A DNA stretch of 64,000 nt, from assembly GCA_016716265.1 (NCBI GenBank), contig JADJWQ010000001.1, forward strand, positions 930,001 through 994,000. Direction: 5' to 3'. Source of the DNA: Planctomycetota bacterium. GTDB lineage: Bacteria; Planctomycetota; UBA1135; UBA2386. Both the position numbers and the translations under genes were made by a program. The notes under the pieces are model-generated. The model was given only the letters and a program-made list of their open reading frames with translations. It had not been told where the DNA came from and made no database searches. The number at the start of each line of letters is the position of its first letter. The stretch's first letter is position 1. This document shows, one piece after another, positions 36,343 through 44,734 of this stretch.

Positions 36343-38757
36343 ATGGACTCGATCAGACGCCCGCTCCTGCAACCGCTCGTCACGCTGCTCACTCCCGCGC
36401 TGCTCGCCGTCGGCGTCGCGGCGCAGGCACCGGCCAAGCCGGCGCCCGCTCCCAGAGAGGTCCAGGTCGACTGGAAGACCGGGCCTGCCGAGCCCTGGGT
36501 GCCGCCTGTGGCGACAGCCCGGCGCGCGACGCCGTCGCCCACCGCGACCAAGGATGCCGACGTCGACGCGCATGCCGTTGCGTTCGACCCGTTCGCCGAT
36601 CCGACGGCGCTGTACTACGACAGCCCCAAACCTGGCACCGAGATGGTCGCCGCCGCCCGCTACAAGGCCGAGTTCGCCGCCGGCGAGGCGCGCTTCGTGC
36701 CGTTCCTCGGCAGCTCCGCGTCCCGCAACTGGCCGCTCGGCATGCGCCTCACCGAGGTGACCATCACCGGCGAGCCGCTACCCCTGCGCGCGGCCCCCGA
36801 CCCCGCTCGTCAGGACAGCCTCGTGACCTTCGATCACGGCGGCGTCGCGGTGCGCTACGAGGCGCGTCCCGAGGGACTCGAACAGTCATTCGTCTTCGAC
36901 GATCTCCCCCGCCGCGGTGAACTCGAGATCCGGCTCGACGTCGACAGCGACCTCCAGGCAACCACGGAGGGCTCCACACTGCGGTTCGCCGGCGCCGACG
37001 GCGGCGTCGACTACGGCTCCGCGACCGCCATCGACGCGCGCGGGCGCCGCATCGACCTCGCTCGCGCCCTGGTCGACGGGCGCATCCAGATCACCGTGCC
37101 GGCCGACTTCGTCGCCACCGCCGCGCTGCCGCTGGTGGTCGATCCGCTCGTGTCCACCGCGACACTGTACTCGTCGTCCTCCAGTCGGTCCGTCATCGAA
37201 CCCGACGCGACGTACGACTACACGAACAATCGATACACGATCTGCTTCGAGCTCGTGTTCAGCGCTACCGACTCCGACGTGTACAGCTACGAAATCGACT
37301 ACACCGGGAACACGATCAGCGGCAGCTTCGCGGTCATCGACACCACGTACAACGAATCCTGGCGGCGCCCGCGCATCGCGAACAACCTCATCGCGAGGCG
37401 GAATCTGGTCGTAGCGCAGGTGAGCGGCGGTAATGTCTCGCCGTTCTGGATCGGCGGCCGCACACGCGATGCCGGTAATACGACAACCGGTTCACCGTTC
37501 ATCGTCTCTTCCACAGCGACCGGTAACATCGGGGACAAGATCAATCCGGATGTGGGTGGTGACCCACACTCCATGAACCCGACCTACTTCACCGTCGTCT
37601 GGGAGCGCGTCTACTCCTCGACGGATCACGACATCCATGCGCGGCAGTTCAGCGCCGCGCAAGTGCCGTCGCCACAGGGCGCCGCGGAGATCCTGATCGA
37701 CAACTCCGGCACATTCGAAGGATCTCCAGCAATCGGCAACGGCGCAGGTGCGCCGACTCCCAATGCGCTCACACAGAAGTGGATGATCGTCTACAGACGT
37801 GGCTCCACCGAGATCCGCGGCCGCCTGATGCGCTGGGACGGCGCGCTCGTCCCGGGCTTCCTCATCCACTCGCAGGCCGGGATCCTCGGTGATCCGGAGG
37901 TGTCGACCGTCACGCGGCCCAACAACGGGGAGTATCTCTACCTCGTCGCCTGGACCAAGACGACCATCGGGCTGCTCGACACGTCACAGGTGTTCGTGAA
38001 GCTCTGCAGCCAGAACAGCACGACGCTCACGCCCGCCTACGATCTCGACGCGCTCGAGTCCGGCCAGCCGCTGGGCTGGAACCGGTTCTCTCCGCGCGTA
38101 GCCAGCGACGGCTGCCGTTTCGTCGTGGCCTACACGGATGACTATCAGAACAGCGGCGATCTCGACGTCCGGATGACCACCCTGCACGCGGGCTACAACC
38201 AGACCGCACGGGTCTGGGGCCTCGACGTGTCCGAAGCGCGCGCCTGGCCCGCAAGTCGCACGACGGTCGAACGCACCGGTGGGATCTGCTCGCAATTCGA
38301 CAGCCTGCATCCCGATGCCCCCGACGGACCGCGCTACTTCATGACGTGGAACGACGAACGTGGCGGGTTCTCGCCGCAGATCCTCGGCGCGCTGTACGAC
38401 GGGCGCTCGCCCGGCAGTCAGTTCACCCTCCTACCGACCGGCTGCGGCCCCCTCTCGATCACCTATGGCGGTAGCACGAACATCGGAACGATCATGAGGA
38501 TCGCGACGACCGCCCAGTACCTGCTGGTGGGCTTCCCGCAAACGCCGGTCCCGCTGTGCCCGACCTACCCGGGCGTGACCTGCCGCTTCGGCGTCGGTGG
38601 CACGCCCGGCCTCCTGCCGAACTCGTTCACGGTCACGGTCCCCTGCGACCATCAGCTGATCGATCTGTCACTCGCCTTCCAGGGCGGCTCCTTCCTCACC
38701 GGCCCCTGCTGGGGCACCGTCTCCGTCACCGACACCGTCATCGCCACTTTCCGCTGA
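36343..38757 (+). CDS. Large secreted protein, paralogue 2 of 3
   Basis: 804 aa. Homologous along its length to the upstream gene: same signal peptide (LLTPALLAVGVAAQAP), WKTGPAEPWVPP, LVVDPLVSTATLYSSSSS, ITVPADFVATAALP, NVSPFWIGGRTRD, IRGRLMRWDGALVPGF and the cysteine-rich C-terminus (TGCGPLSI, CPTYPGVTCRFGVGG, PCDHQLIDLS, GPCWGTVSVTDTV). The ATG at 36343 follows GAGGAAGCCCGG. The gene starts 109 bp after its tandem paralogue. The central region diverges more than the ends. Function is unknown; it is presumably a secreted or surface-exposed protein. Confidence 0.85.
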   Translation: MDSIRRPLLQPLVTLLTPALLAVGVAAQAPAKPAPAPREVQVDWKTGPAEPWVPPVATARRATPSPTATKDADVDAHAVAFDPFADPTALYYDSPKPGTEMVAAARYKAEFAAGEARFVPFLGSSASRNWPLGMRLTEVTITGEPLPLRAAPDPARQDSLVTFDHGGVAVRYEARPEGLEQSFVFDDLPRRGELEIRLDVDSDLQATTEGSTLRFAGADGGVDYGSATAIDARGRRIDLARALVDGRIQITVPADFVATAALPLVVDPLVSTATLYSSSSSRSVIEPDATYDYTNNRYTICFELVFSATDSDVYSYEIDYTGNTISGSFAVIDTTYNESWRRPRIANNLIARRNLVVAQVSGGNVSPFWIGGRTRDAGNTTTGSPFIVSSTATGNIGDKINPDVGGDPHSMNPTYFTVVWERVYSSTDHDIHARQFSAAQVPSPQGAAEILIDNSGTFEGSPAIGNGAGAPTPNALTQKWMIVYRRGSTEIRGRLMRWDGALVPGFLIHSQAGILGDPEVSTVTRPNNGEYLYLVAWTKTTIGLLDTSQVFVKLCSQNSTTLTPAYDLDALESGQPLGWNRFSPRVASDGCRFVVAYTDDYQNSGDLDVRMTTLHAGYNQTARVWGLDVSEARAWPASRTTVERTGGICSQFDSLHPDAPDGPRYFMTWNDERGGFSPQILGALYDGRSPGSQFTLLPTGCGPLSITYGGSTNIGTIMRIATTAQYLLVGFPQTPVPLCPTYPGVTCRFGVGGTPGLLPNSFTVTVPCDHQLIDLSLAFQGGSFLTGPCWGTVSVTDTVIATFR

Positions 38758-38807
38758 CTTCCGATCGGTACTGACTTCCGATCGGTACCGCGTACGAATC
38801 GGAAGTC
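38756..38807 (+). repeat. Dispersed palindromic repeat, tandem copies 4a/4b
   Basis: A partial copy (38756-38771, GACTTCCGATCGGTAC) overlaps the TGA of paralogue 2, and a complete form B copy follows (38773-38807, GACTTCCGAT to ATCGGAAGTC). Tandem duplication inside the repeat suggests slippage or repeated insertion. The downstream three-gene cassette begins 126 bp later. Confidence 0.75.
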
Positions 38808-38932
38808 TCGGGCCGCGCGAGCGGGCGACCGCTCTGCCGCCGCCGACCCGCCGCGGGGTTCCAAAGGACCCCGGTTCCGCGCTAGCATCCGTGCGGTTCG
38901 TTCACCGCGGCGGTCAGCGCGGGAGGCACATC

Positions 38933-40177
38933 GTGAGCACGGCGGTTGAGGCGACCGCGGCGATCGCGCCGGTCGCGGGCACTGTGGCGTCGGGTCAGCC
39001 CGCCGCCGGAGTCGCGTTCGACGAAGCGGAACTCGTGCGCCGCATGCGGCACGCCGACGTCGCGGACGAGCTGTTCCTGCCGATCGAGCACAGTTCGTGG
39101 CACGGCGGCCGGCAACGGCTCGAGCGGCAGGACCGCGCTCGGGCGCGGACGCGGATCACCGGGGTGCGCCTGCTGGCGGCGGACCTGGAGCGGCGCAACC
39201 TCGAACCCGAGCGCGAGGTGCAGACCGACTTCCGCCGGCTGTTGCAGAGCTTGATCCGCCTGCGGGAAGCGCCTGGCTGCGCGGCATTGTGCCTGTCCGG
39301 TGCCACCTTTCGCACCTCCCCGCGCGGCACCGTGCCGCGGCTGCGCTTCGGCCTTTGTAGCGGCGCCGCGCAGGGACTCGCGGACGGGCCACGCGCGGCC
39401 CGGCAGGCCTATCGGACCGTACGCCGGGCGATCCGCCGCGCCGGGTTCGGCGTCGTCGAGCCGCGCGAGCGCTTCGCGCAAGAGACCGGCCTGGAGGGCC
39501 TGGTCGCCTGGACCGACCGGCTCCTGCTGCGCCGCCGCCGTGCGATCGCTCCCTGGCTCCTCCTGCTGCTGCTGCCGCTGCTCGCGCTGATCCCTCGCTG
39601 CGACGCACCCGCCAGCTTCTTCGGCGCGCCGATCGAAACGCGCAGCTTCCTCCTGCTGGTCGACCGCAGCGGGAGCATGGAGCCGCACTTCTCCGCTCTG
39701 CGCGCCGAGGCCGCGCGCGTCCTCGGCCTGCTCGCCGCGGTCGGCGGCTCGAGTGGCGACGTGATCGCCTACGACGCGCGCGCCGAGTGTGCGCTCGGCG
39801 GCATCACGCCCATCGACCCGGTCGCTCGCCAGCGCATCGACGCGTTCCTCGCCAGTCTGCAGCCAGGCGGTGGCACGAACCTGCGCGCCGGCCTCGAGTT
39901 CGCGGCCCGACACGTGTCCGCACACGGGCAGCCCACGACGCTGATCGTGCTGACCGATGCCGAGGACAGCAGCATCCGCGAGATGCTCGATGACTCGCCG
40001 GTTCTGCGCGCATCGTTCCACGGAGTCGAAACGCACACGTACGCATTGACGCCGACGTTCTTCGCGCAGCCGGGAGCTCTGGTCCCCAGTGCCCAGCCCG
40101 GCAGTCAGGCAGAGCGCGACCTCGCCGCGCTCGCCGAGCTGCTCGGCGGGCGCTTCGGCCCCGCCGACGCCCGCTGA
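38933..40177 (+). CDS. Membrane-anchored VWA-domain protein, first gene of the SrfB/SrfC-like cassette
   Basis: 414 aa from GTG 38933, with GGGAGG 6 nt upstream. Residues 1-200 are a charged, Arg/Leu-rich N-terminal region of unknown fold. A membrane helix (APWLLLLLLPLLALIP) lies near 206-222. A von Willebrand factor A domain follows: MIDAS DRSGSM at 244-249, a threonine in GGGTNLRAG and aspartate in VLTDAED. The geometry places the domain outside the cytoplasm if the N-terminus is inside. It is 34 bp upstream of the dynamin-like GTPase gene and probably co-transcribed. The role is unknown; VWA proteins often partner with other factors through metal-dependent contacts. Confidence 0.8.
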   Translation: MSTAVEATAAIAPVAGTVASGQPAAGVAFDEAELVRRMRHADVADELFLPIEHSSWHGGRQRLERQDRARARTRITGVRLLAADLERRNLEPEREVQTDFRRLLQSLIRLREAPGCAALCLSGATFRTSPRGTVPRLRFGLCSGAAQGLADGPRAARQAYRTVRRAIRRAGFGVVEPRERFAQETGLEGLVAWTDRLLLRRRRAIAPWLLLLLLPLLALIPRCDAPASFFGAPIETRSFLLLVDRSGSMEPHFSALRAEAARVLGLLAAVGGSSGDVIAYDARAECALGGITPIDPVARQRIDAFLASLQPGGGTNLRAGLEFAARHVSAHGQPTTLIVLTDAEDSSIREMLDDSPVLRASFHGVETHTYALTPTFFAQPGALVPSAQPGSQAERDLAALAELLGGRFGPADAR

Positions 40178-40211
40178 GTCACGCAGGCACCGCCCCACCA
40201 GGACGAGCACC

Positions 40212-42326
40212 ATGATCCCGCAATCGACGATCGACGCGATCAACCGGGTCCGCGACGCGTTTCTCACGGCGGTCCGCACGCTGCCGGACGTGCCGAGCTT
40301 CGCGACTCTGCGACAATCGTCGCCCGAGCTCGGCGGCGAGTTCCAGCGCCTCGCCAGCATCGCCTCACGCCGCCACGTCGCCGAGCCCTGCACCGGCCGA
40401 TTGACGGTCGCAATCGTCGGGTCGAGCGGCCACGGCAAGACGACCATACTCGACGAGATGTTCCCGGCGCTGTCGGCGCGCGGCTGGCTCGAAACCGATG
40501 TGACCGACACGACCTCGCAGGCGCTCGCACTCGAGTACGCACCGCCCGGAGATCCGATCGCCGCTGCCGCCACGGTCCGCTCGTGGTCGATCAGCCAGGT
40601 CAAGGAGCTCATGAACCATGCCGACGTGCGCGATCAGAACGCGCGCGACGGCATCGAAGTCGCCTACCACGACGACCTGGTCGCCGTCGACGGCACGCAC
40701 GCAACGCTGGACGCCAAGGACCTCGCCGCCTGGCGCTATCCACGGCGGGTCGAGCTGCGCCCGTTCGCCGAGCCGTTCGAGGTGCCACCCGAGCGTGCCG
40801 CAGACCGCAAGTTCATCCGCGCCCTGACCGTCAAGGAGCAGAGCTCGGTGCTCGACCCCGCACCGGTCCTGCAGCATGCCGGCCACAGCTACGACGCGCT
40901 GCAGCTCCGCGCCGTGGTGGAGTCCGTCACGCTGCGCGACGACTTCGAGCAGGTGCTGCAGTGGGCCGGTGCCGACGCCGACCAGGCCCGTAAGCTGACG
41001 TTCGTCGACACCCCGGGCCTCGCCGTCAGCAGCGTCGCCAAGGACGAGGTGCTGCGGCACTATCTCGGCCGCAAGAGCCACCAGCTCGCGCTCGACCTGC
41101 TGCGCGACGACCGGCTCGACATCGTCGTGCACCTCGTGCTGTGCGGGCAGAAGTCGCAGTTCGACACCCTGTGGCGCGAGATCGAGCGTGCCTGCGGCCG
41201 CGCCGAGGCCGAGGCGCTCGCCGAGCGGATCGTGCTCGCGATCAACGGGATGAACGTCTACCTGACCAACCCCGACGTCCGCGCCAAGTACACCGACCGC
41301 GCGACCATGTTGCGCGAGGGCGACCATTTCGCTGCCACGCTCGAGGACAACGTGCTGCAGCGGATGAGCCCACGCGGAAACCTCCGTCCGGCACGGATCG
41401 CGTTCCTCGATAGCCGCCGCATCGTCGACGCGTTCGCCGATTACGCGGAGTTCTATTCCCGACACCGGAGGACGATGGAGACGTGGACCGAGCCCGGCGG
41501 CCCCGGCCACCAGACGCTGGCCCGACACGGCCTCGTCGAAAGCTTCCGTGAGAACATCGACGCCATCGCCGATCCGTCCGACCGCGGCCAGGGCTTCCTC
41601 GTCCGGCAGGTTCTGGGGCTCGCAGCCGACAAGGGCGCCACGATCCTCGCCCGCAAGCACCTCGTGCGGACCGGGCTGCTGCAGGCCACCGGCGAGTTGC
41701 ATGCTCTCCTCGGCCGCTTCTACGACTCGCAGGGCGCGCTCAACACCGATGCCGTCCGCGCGGCATTGTCGCAATGCCTCGGGTTCCTCGACGCGACCGA
41801 CCCGCTCGCGATCGACCGCTTCGCCACCCGCGAGATCGACCGCTTCGTCGACGGCCTCATCCCCAGCGAGGACGAGACCGCGCGCGACGACTGGGCCGCC
41901 GAGGCGTTCCTCCGACTCGGCGAGATGGTCAAGGAGGCGATCATCGAGGCGAACGGCAGCCGCGTGCCCGGAGCGGTCTGGCACGAGTTCAGCCGCTTCT
42001 TCGATGACCGCATCGAGAGCTGGACGGAGCGCTGGGGCTACCGGGCCGTCGACTGGCCACCTCCGCCGGACGCCGCGGTCGGCACGCGCGAGCTGCTCGG
42101 GCACTGTCTGAGGTTGCATGCGCGCGAGCTGCTGTTCCAGCTCATGAGCGCCGAGGACCTGGGCGCCGACAGCGGCGCGGTGATCGCCCAATCGGAGGCC
42201 GACCGCGAAACGATCGCGGAACTGCTGCGCCAGCTCGAGGACGCCACCGCCACCGGCGTGCGCACCTGTGCGCAGGCCGCGGTTCCCACTCACGCCGTGC
42301 CCGGCAACCAGGGAGCGACGCGATGA
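40212..42326 (+). CDS. Dynamin-like GTPase, SrfC-like
   Basis: 704 aa. The GTPase motifs are P-loop GSSGHGKTT at 70-78, the DTPG switch at 266-269 (TFVDTPGLAVSS), and a candidate base-specificity motif NGMN at 345-348. DTTSQALALE near residue 97 may be the effector loop. Length and helix-rich C-terminus resemble dynamin-like proteins. The long GTPase next to an Hsp70/actin-like partner recalls the SrfC (PF10139) plus SrfB pair of enterobacteria, whose molecular role is still unclear. AGGACGAGCACC precedes the ATG. Its stop overlaps the next start (ATGA, 42323-42326), so translation is coupled. I have not been able to verify homology to SrfC by search. Confidence 0.7.
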   Translation: MIPQSTIDAINRVRDAFLTAVRTLPDVPSFATLRQSSPELGGEFQRLASIASRRHVAEPCTGRLTVAIVGSSGHGKTTILDEMFPALSARGWLETDVTDTTSQALALEYAPPGDPIAAAATVRSWSISQVKELMNHADVRDQNARDGIEVAYHDDLVAVDGTHATLDAKDLAAWRYPRRVELRPFAEPFEVPPERAADRKFIRALTVKEQSSVLDPAPVLQHAGHSYDALQLRAVVESVTLRDDFEQVLQWAGADADQARKLTFVDTPGLAVSSVAKDEVLRHYLGRKSHQLALDLLRDDRLDIVVHLVLCGQKSQFDTLWREIERACGRAEAEALAERIVLAINGMNVYLTNPDVRAKYTDRATMLREGDHFAATLEDNVLQRMSPRGNLRPARIAFLDSRRIVDAFADYAEFYSRHRRTMETWTEPGGPGHQTLARHGLVESFRENIDAIADPSDRGQGFLVRQVLGLAADKGATILARKHLVRTGLLQATGELHALLGRFYDSQGALNTDAVRAALSQCLGFLDATDPLAIDRFATREIDRFVDGLIPSEDETARDDWAAEAFLRLGEMVKEAIIEANGSRVPGAVWHEFSRFFDDRIESWTERWGYRAVDWPPPPDAAVGTRELLGHCLRLHARELLFQLMSAEDLGADSGAVIAQSEADRETIAELLRQLEDATATGVRTCAQAAVPTHAVPGNQGATR

Positions 42327-44719
42327 AGCCCCAGAGCCCCGCCCACGCCGACGTGCAGAGCTACCACTGGATCGTGCTGCCGAACACCGGCGTGCAGATC
42401 TGCCGCGGCTTCCCGATCGCCCGCTCGGTGCGCGACGACGCAGAGAAGCTGTTCGACGCCGCACACCGGCAGGCGAGTCGCCAGCCGGACCCGACCGAGG
42501 CGCTGCGACTGATCGACGAGCACATCGCGTGCAACCGCGAGATCGACGCGACGCCGTGGCTGCAGGCCGACCCCAACGAGTTCGTGTTCCACCGGCTGCG
42601 CCGCGCCGGCGGCGAGCTGCAGCTCGACCTCGTGATCGACACCTGCAACGGCGCCGGCTCCCAGGCCGGCAACCGCGTGCCGCTGCGCGTCGGCGAGCCG
42701 TCGCGGTTCTCCCTACGCCGCAGCGAGCCGCTCGCCGAGGTCTACGTCGAGCACCACCGCAACGCGCGCAACGAGATCGGCACGCTGATCGTCGACTTCG
42801 GCAACACCGGCAGCGCGTTCGTGTTCTCGCGCGACGGCGCCGGCCCACTGCAGGCACGCGTGGTGGAGGCGAACAACCCGTTCGACCCCGACTACCGCGC
42901 ACGCGACCGTAGCGAGGCGCACGTGCTGCGCTCGAACATGATCGTGTTGCGCGTCAGCCCGAACGAGCACGAGACGCCTTGGATCGTGCTCGGCGAGCGC
43001 GCCGAGGAGCTGATCCGCCGCCATCCGCTGACGAGCTACCTGTACGCACCCAAGAAGTACGTGCGCGACTGGCCCGACATCCAGCGCGCCCCCGAGCCGA
43101 CGATGAAGTTCCGCGGCATCGCCGGCCAGCGCGTCGGTCTGCACCCGATGCTGACGTTCGTGCGCACGACGCTCGACCAGATGTTCCAGCGTGTGCTCGC
43201 ATCGCTGACCAATCCCCAGTTCACGTCCGACGCGCCCGAGCTGTACCCGCAGATCCGCCGCGTGATGCTGACCTACCCGCTGACGTGGCGCGAGGTCGAC
43301 CGGCGGCTGTTTGCGGACATGGTGAACGACACCGCTCTGCGGCTGTTCGCACACGACGACGAGCACCGCGAGCAGTTCGAGGTCGAGCTGATCTGCAGCG
43401 AGCCGGTCGCTGTCGCTGCCTACGTGCTGTGGGAGACGATCTTCCAGTTCGAGTCCCAGAACCTCATGCTCGCAGCGAGCTCGCTCGGCAACGTGGCCGG
43501 CACGCCCGAGCTCAGGATGCTGGTGCTCGACATCGGCGGCGGGTCGACGGACATCGCCTGCGTCGACATCGGCTGGACTGTCGAGCCGGCCGACGGCTCG
43601 GTCGACGTCTCGTTCCGCATGATCGAGTCGATGCGTTTCAACCGCGCCGGCGACCGCATCAGCCACCTGATCGCGACGGTGATCGTCGCGTTCCTGGAGT
43701 CGAAGCACGGCATCGACGAGCCGCTCGACTTCCTGCACGAGTCGCGCGAACCGGCATTCACGTTGACGCAGAAGCGGCTCGCCGTATCGACGATCTCACG
43801 GCTGGCCGAGGAGTGCAAACGCGCGATCGCCGGCCCGGCGCGGAGCTGGACGCTCGCCCCGCACGACGAGACCGAGCTGGTCGCCTGCTTCGCGCCACTG
43901 CTCGACGGCGACGTCTGGCGCGAGCGGGTCGGCCGCGGCCCCGAGCTGACGATCGACGAGGCCGCACTGCGCACGTGGCTGACCCGCGATACGCAGACCG
44001 CGTCGCCGGAGACCAACGGCGAGCCCGGCTTCCAGGACGTGTTCGTGTATCTCGCGGAGCTGCGCCGCTCGCTCGCCGAGAAGGGCCGCGAGCCCCACTG
44101 TGTGATCCTGTCGGGCCGGACGACCCGGCTGGGCTTCCTCCGCGAGCTCGCCGCGAAGTCCCTGAAGCTCCCAGTCCACCGCGTGCGGACGCTCGGTGAC
44201 ATCCTGCCGAGATCGGCGCAGCGCCATGGCGAACGCAATCTCGACAAGCTCGCCGTCGTGTTCGGTGCGCAGCGCTTCCGGTTCGGTGACCACATCCGCT
44301 TCCAGGCCTTGCCGGGCGAGGCGATCTTCAACCGCTTCATCGGCACCGTGCGCGAGAGCCGCACCGGCCTGCGGCTGAACCAGATCATGATCCGGCCCGG
44401 CGACGGCACGCCGAAGACGATCTCGGTCCGCATCGAGCCCGCCCGCGACGTGCGCATCGGCCACGCGTTCCGCGAGAAGGGTAGCGCGCAGGTCATCGCG
44501 AACCTCTCGAACCGCTCGCACACGGAGGCCTTCGACATCGAGCTGGACGTGCTCGACGACTACTCGGTCCGCATGCCCCCGCACCCCCAGGTCGTCCTCA
44601 CCGAATGGGTCCCTGGCGGAAACGACTTCGTCGTCGACAACTTCAACGACACCGGCCAGATCGACCAGGAGCCCCGCGGTCTCCTCCGCCACCTGACTTC
44701 CGATCGGTACCGCGACTGA
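42323..44719 (+). CDS. Hsp70/actin-fold ATPase, SrfB-like
   Basis: 798 aa. The Hsp70/actin fold signatures are present: phosphate 1 LIVDFGNTGS (155-164), phosphate 2 LVLDIGGGSTDIA (400-412) and an adenosine-like motif VILSGRTTRLGF (594-605). This places it in the actin/Hsp70/hexokinase superfamily. The large N-terminal and C-terminal extensions resemble SrfB (PF07520). It follows the dynamin-like GTPase with a 4-bp overlap, so the two are made together and probably act as one system. The end of the frame runs through a repeat copy (LTSDRYRD), so the last residues may be recent. Function is unknown. Confidence 0.72.
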   Translation: MKPQSPAHADVQSYHWIVLPNTGVQICRGFPIARSVRDDAEKLFDAAHRQASRQPDPTEALRLIDEHIACNREIDATPWLQADPNEFVFHRLRRAGGELQLDLVIDTCNGAGSQAGNRVPLRVGEPSRFSLRRSEPLAEVYVEHHRNARNEIGTLIVDFGNTGSAFVFSRDGAGPLQARVVEANNPFDPDYRARDRSEAHVLRSNMIVLRVSPNEHETPWIVLGERAEELIRRHPLTSYLYAPKKYVRDWPDIQRAPEPTMKFRGIAGQRVGLHPMLTFVRTTLDQMFQRVLASLTNPQFTSDAPELYPQIRRVMLTYPLTWREVDRRLFADMVNDTALRLFAHDDEHREQFEVELICSEPVAVAAYVLWETIFQFESQNLMLAASSLGNVAGTPELRMLVLDIGGGSTDIACVDIGWTVEPADGSVDVSFRMIESMRFNRAGDRISHLIATVIVAFLESKHGIDEPLDFLHESREPAFTLTQKRLAVSTISRLAEECKRAIAGPARSWTLAPHDETELVACFAPLLDGDVWRERVGRGPELTIDEAALRTWLTRDTQTASPETNGEPGFQDVFVYLAELRRSLAEKGREPHCVILSGRTTRLGFLRELAAKSLKLPVHRVRTLGDILPRSAQRHGERNLDKLAVVFGAQRFRFGDHIRFQALPGEAIFNRFIGTVRESRTGLRLNQIMIRPGDGTPKTISVRIEPARDVRIGHAFREKGSAQVIANLSNRSHTEAFDIELDVLDDYSVRMPPHPQVVLTEWVPGGNDFVVDNFNDTGQIDQEPRGLLRHLTSDRYRD

Positions 44720-44734
44720 TTTCTACAGCTCGCG
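44695..44734 (+). repeat. Dispersed repeat, copy 5 (form A), overlapping the SrfB-like gene end
   Basis: GACTTCCGATCGGTACCGCG at 44695-44714 lies inside the coding frame and ends with ACTGATTTCTACAGCTCGCG. Its CGCGA can pair with TCGCG across the A/T-rich core. The stop codon (TGA 44717-44719) is supplied by the repeat, and the end of the leftward PDZ gene is only 4 bp away, so the element closes both converging genes. Confidence 0.7.

Noticed and set aside
40365..42902. 845-codon minus-strand open frame opposite the GTPase gene
   Set aside because: It has no motifs, and the opposite strand carries P-loop, DTPG and coupled starts. It is a shadow.
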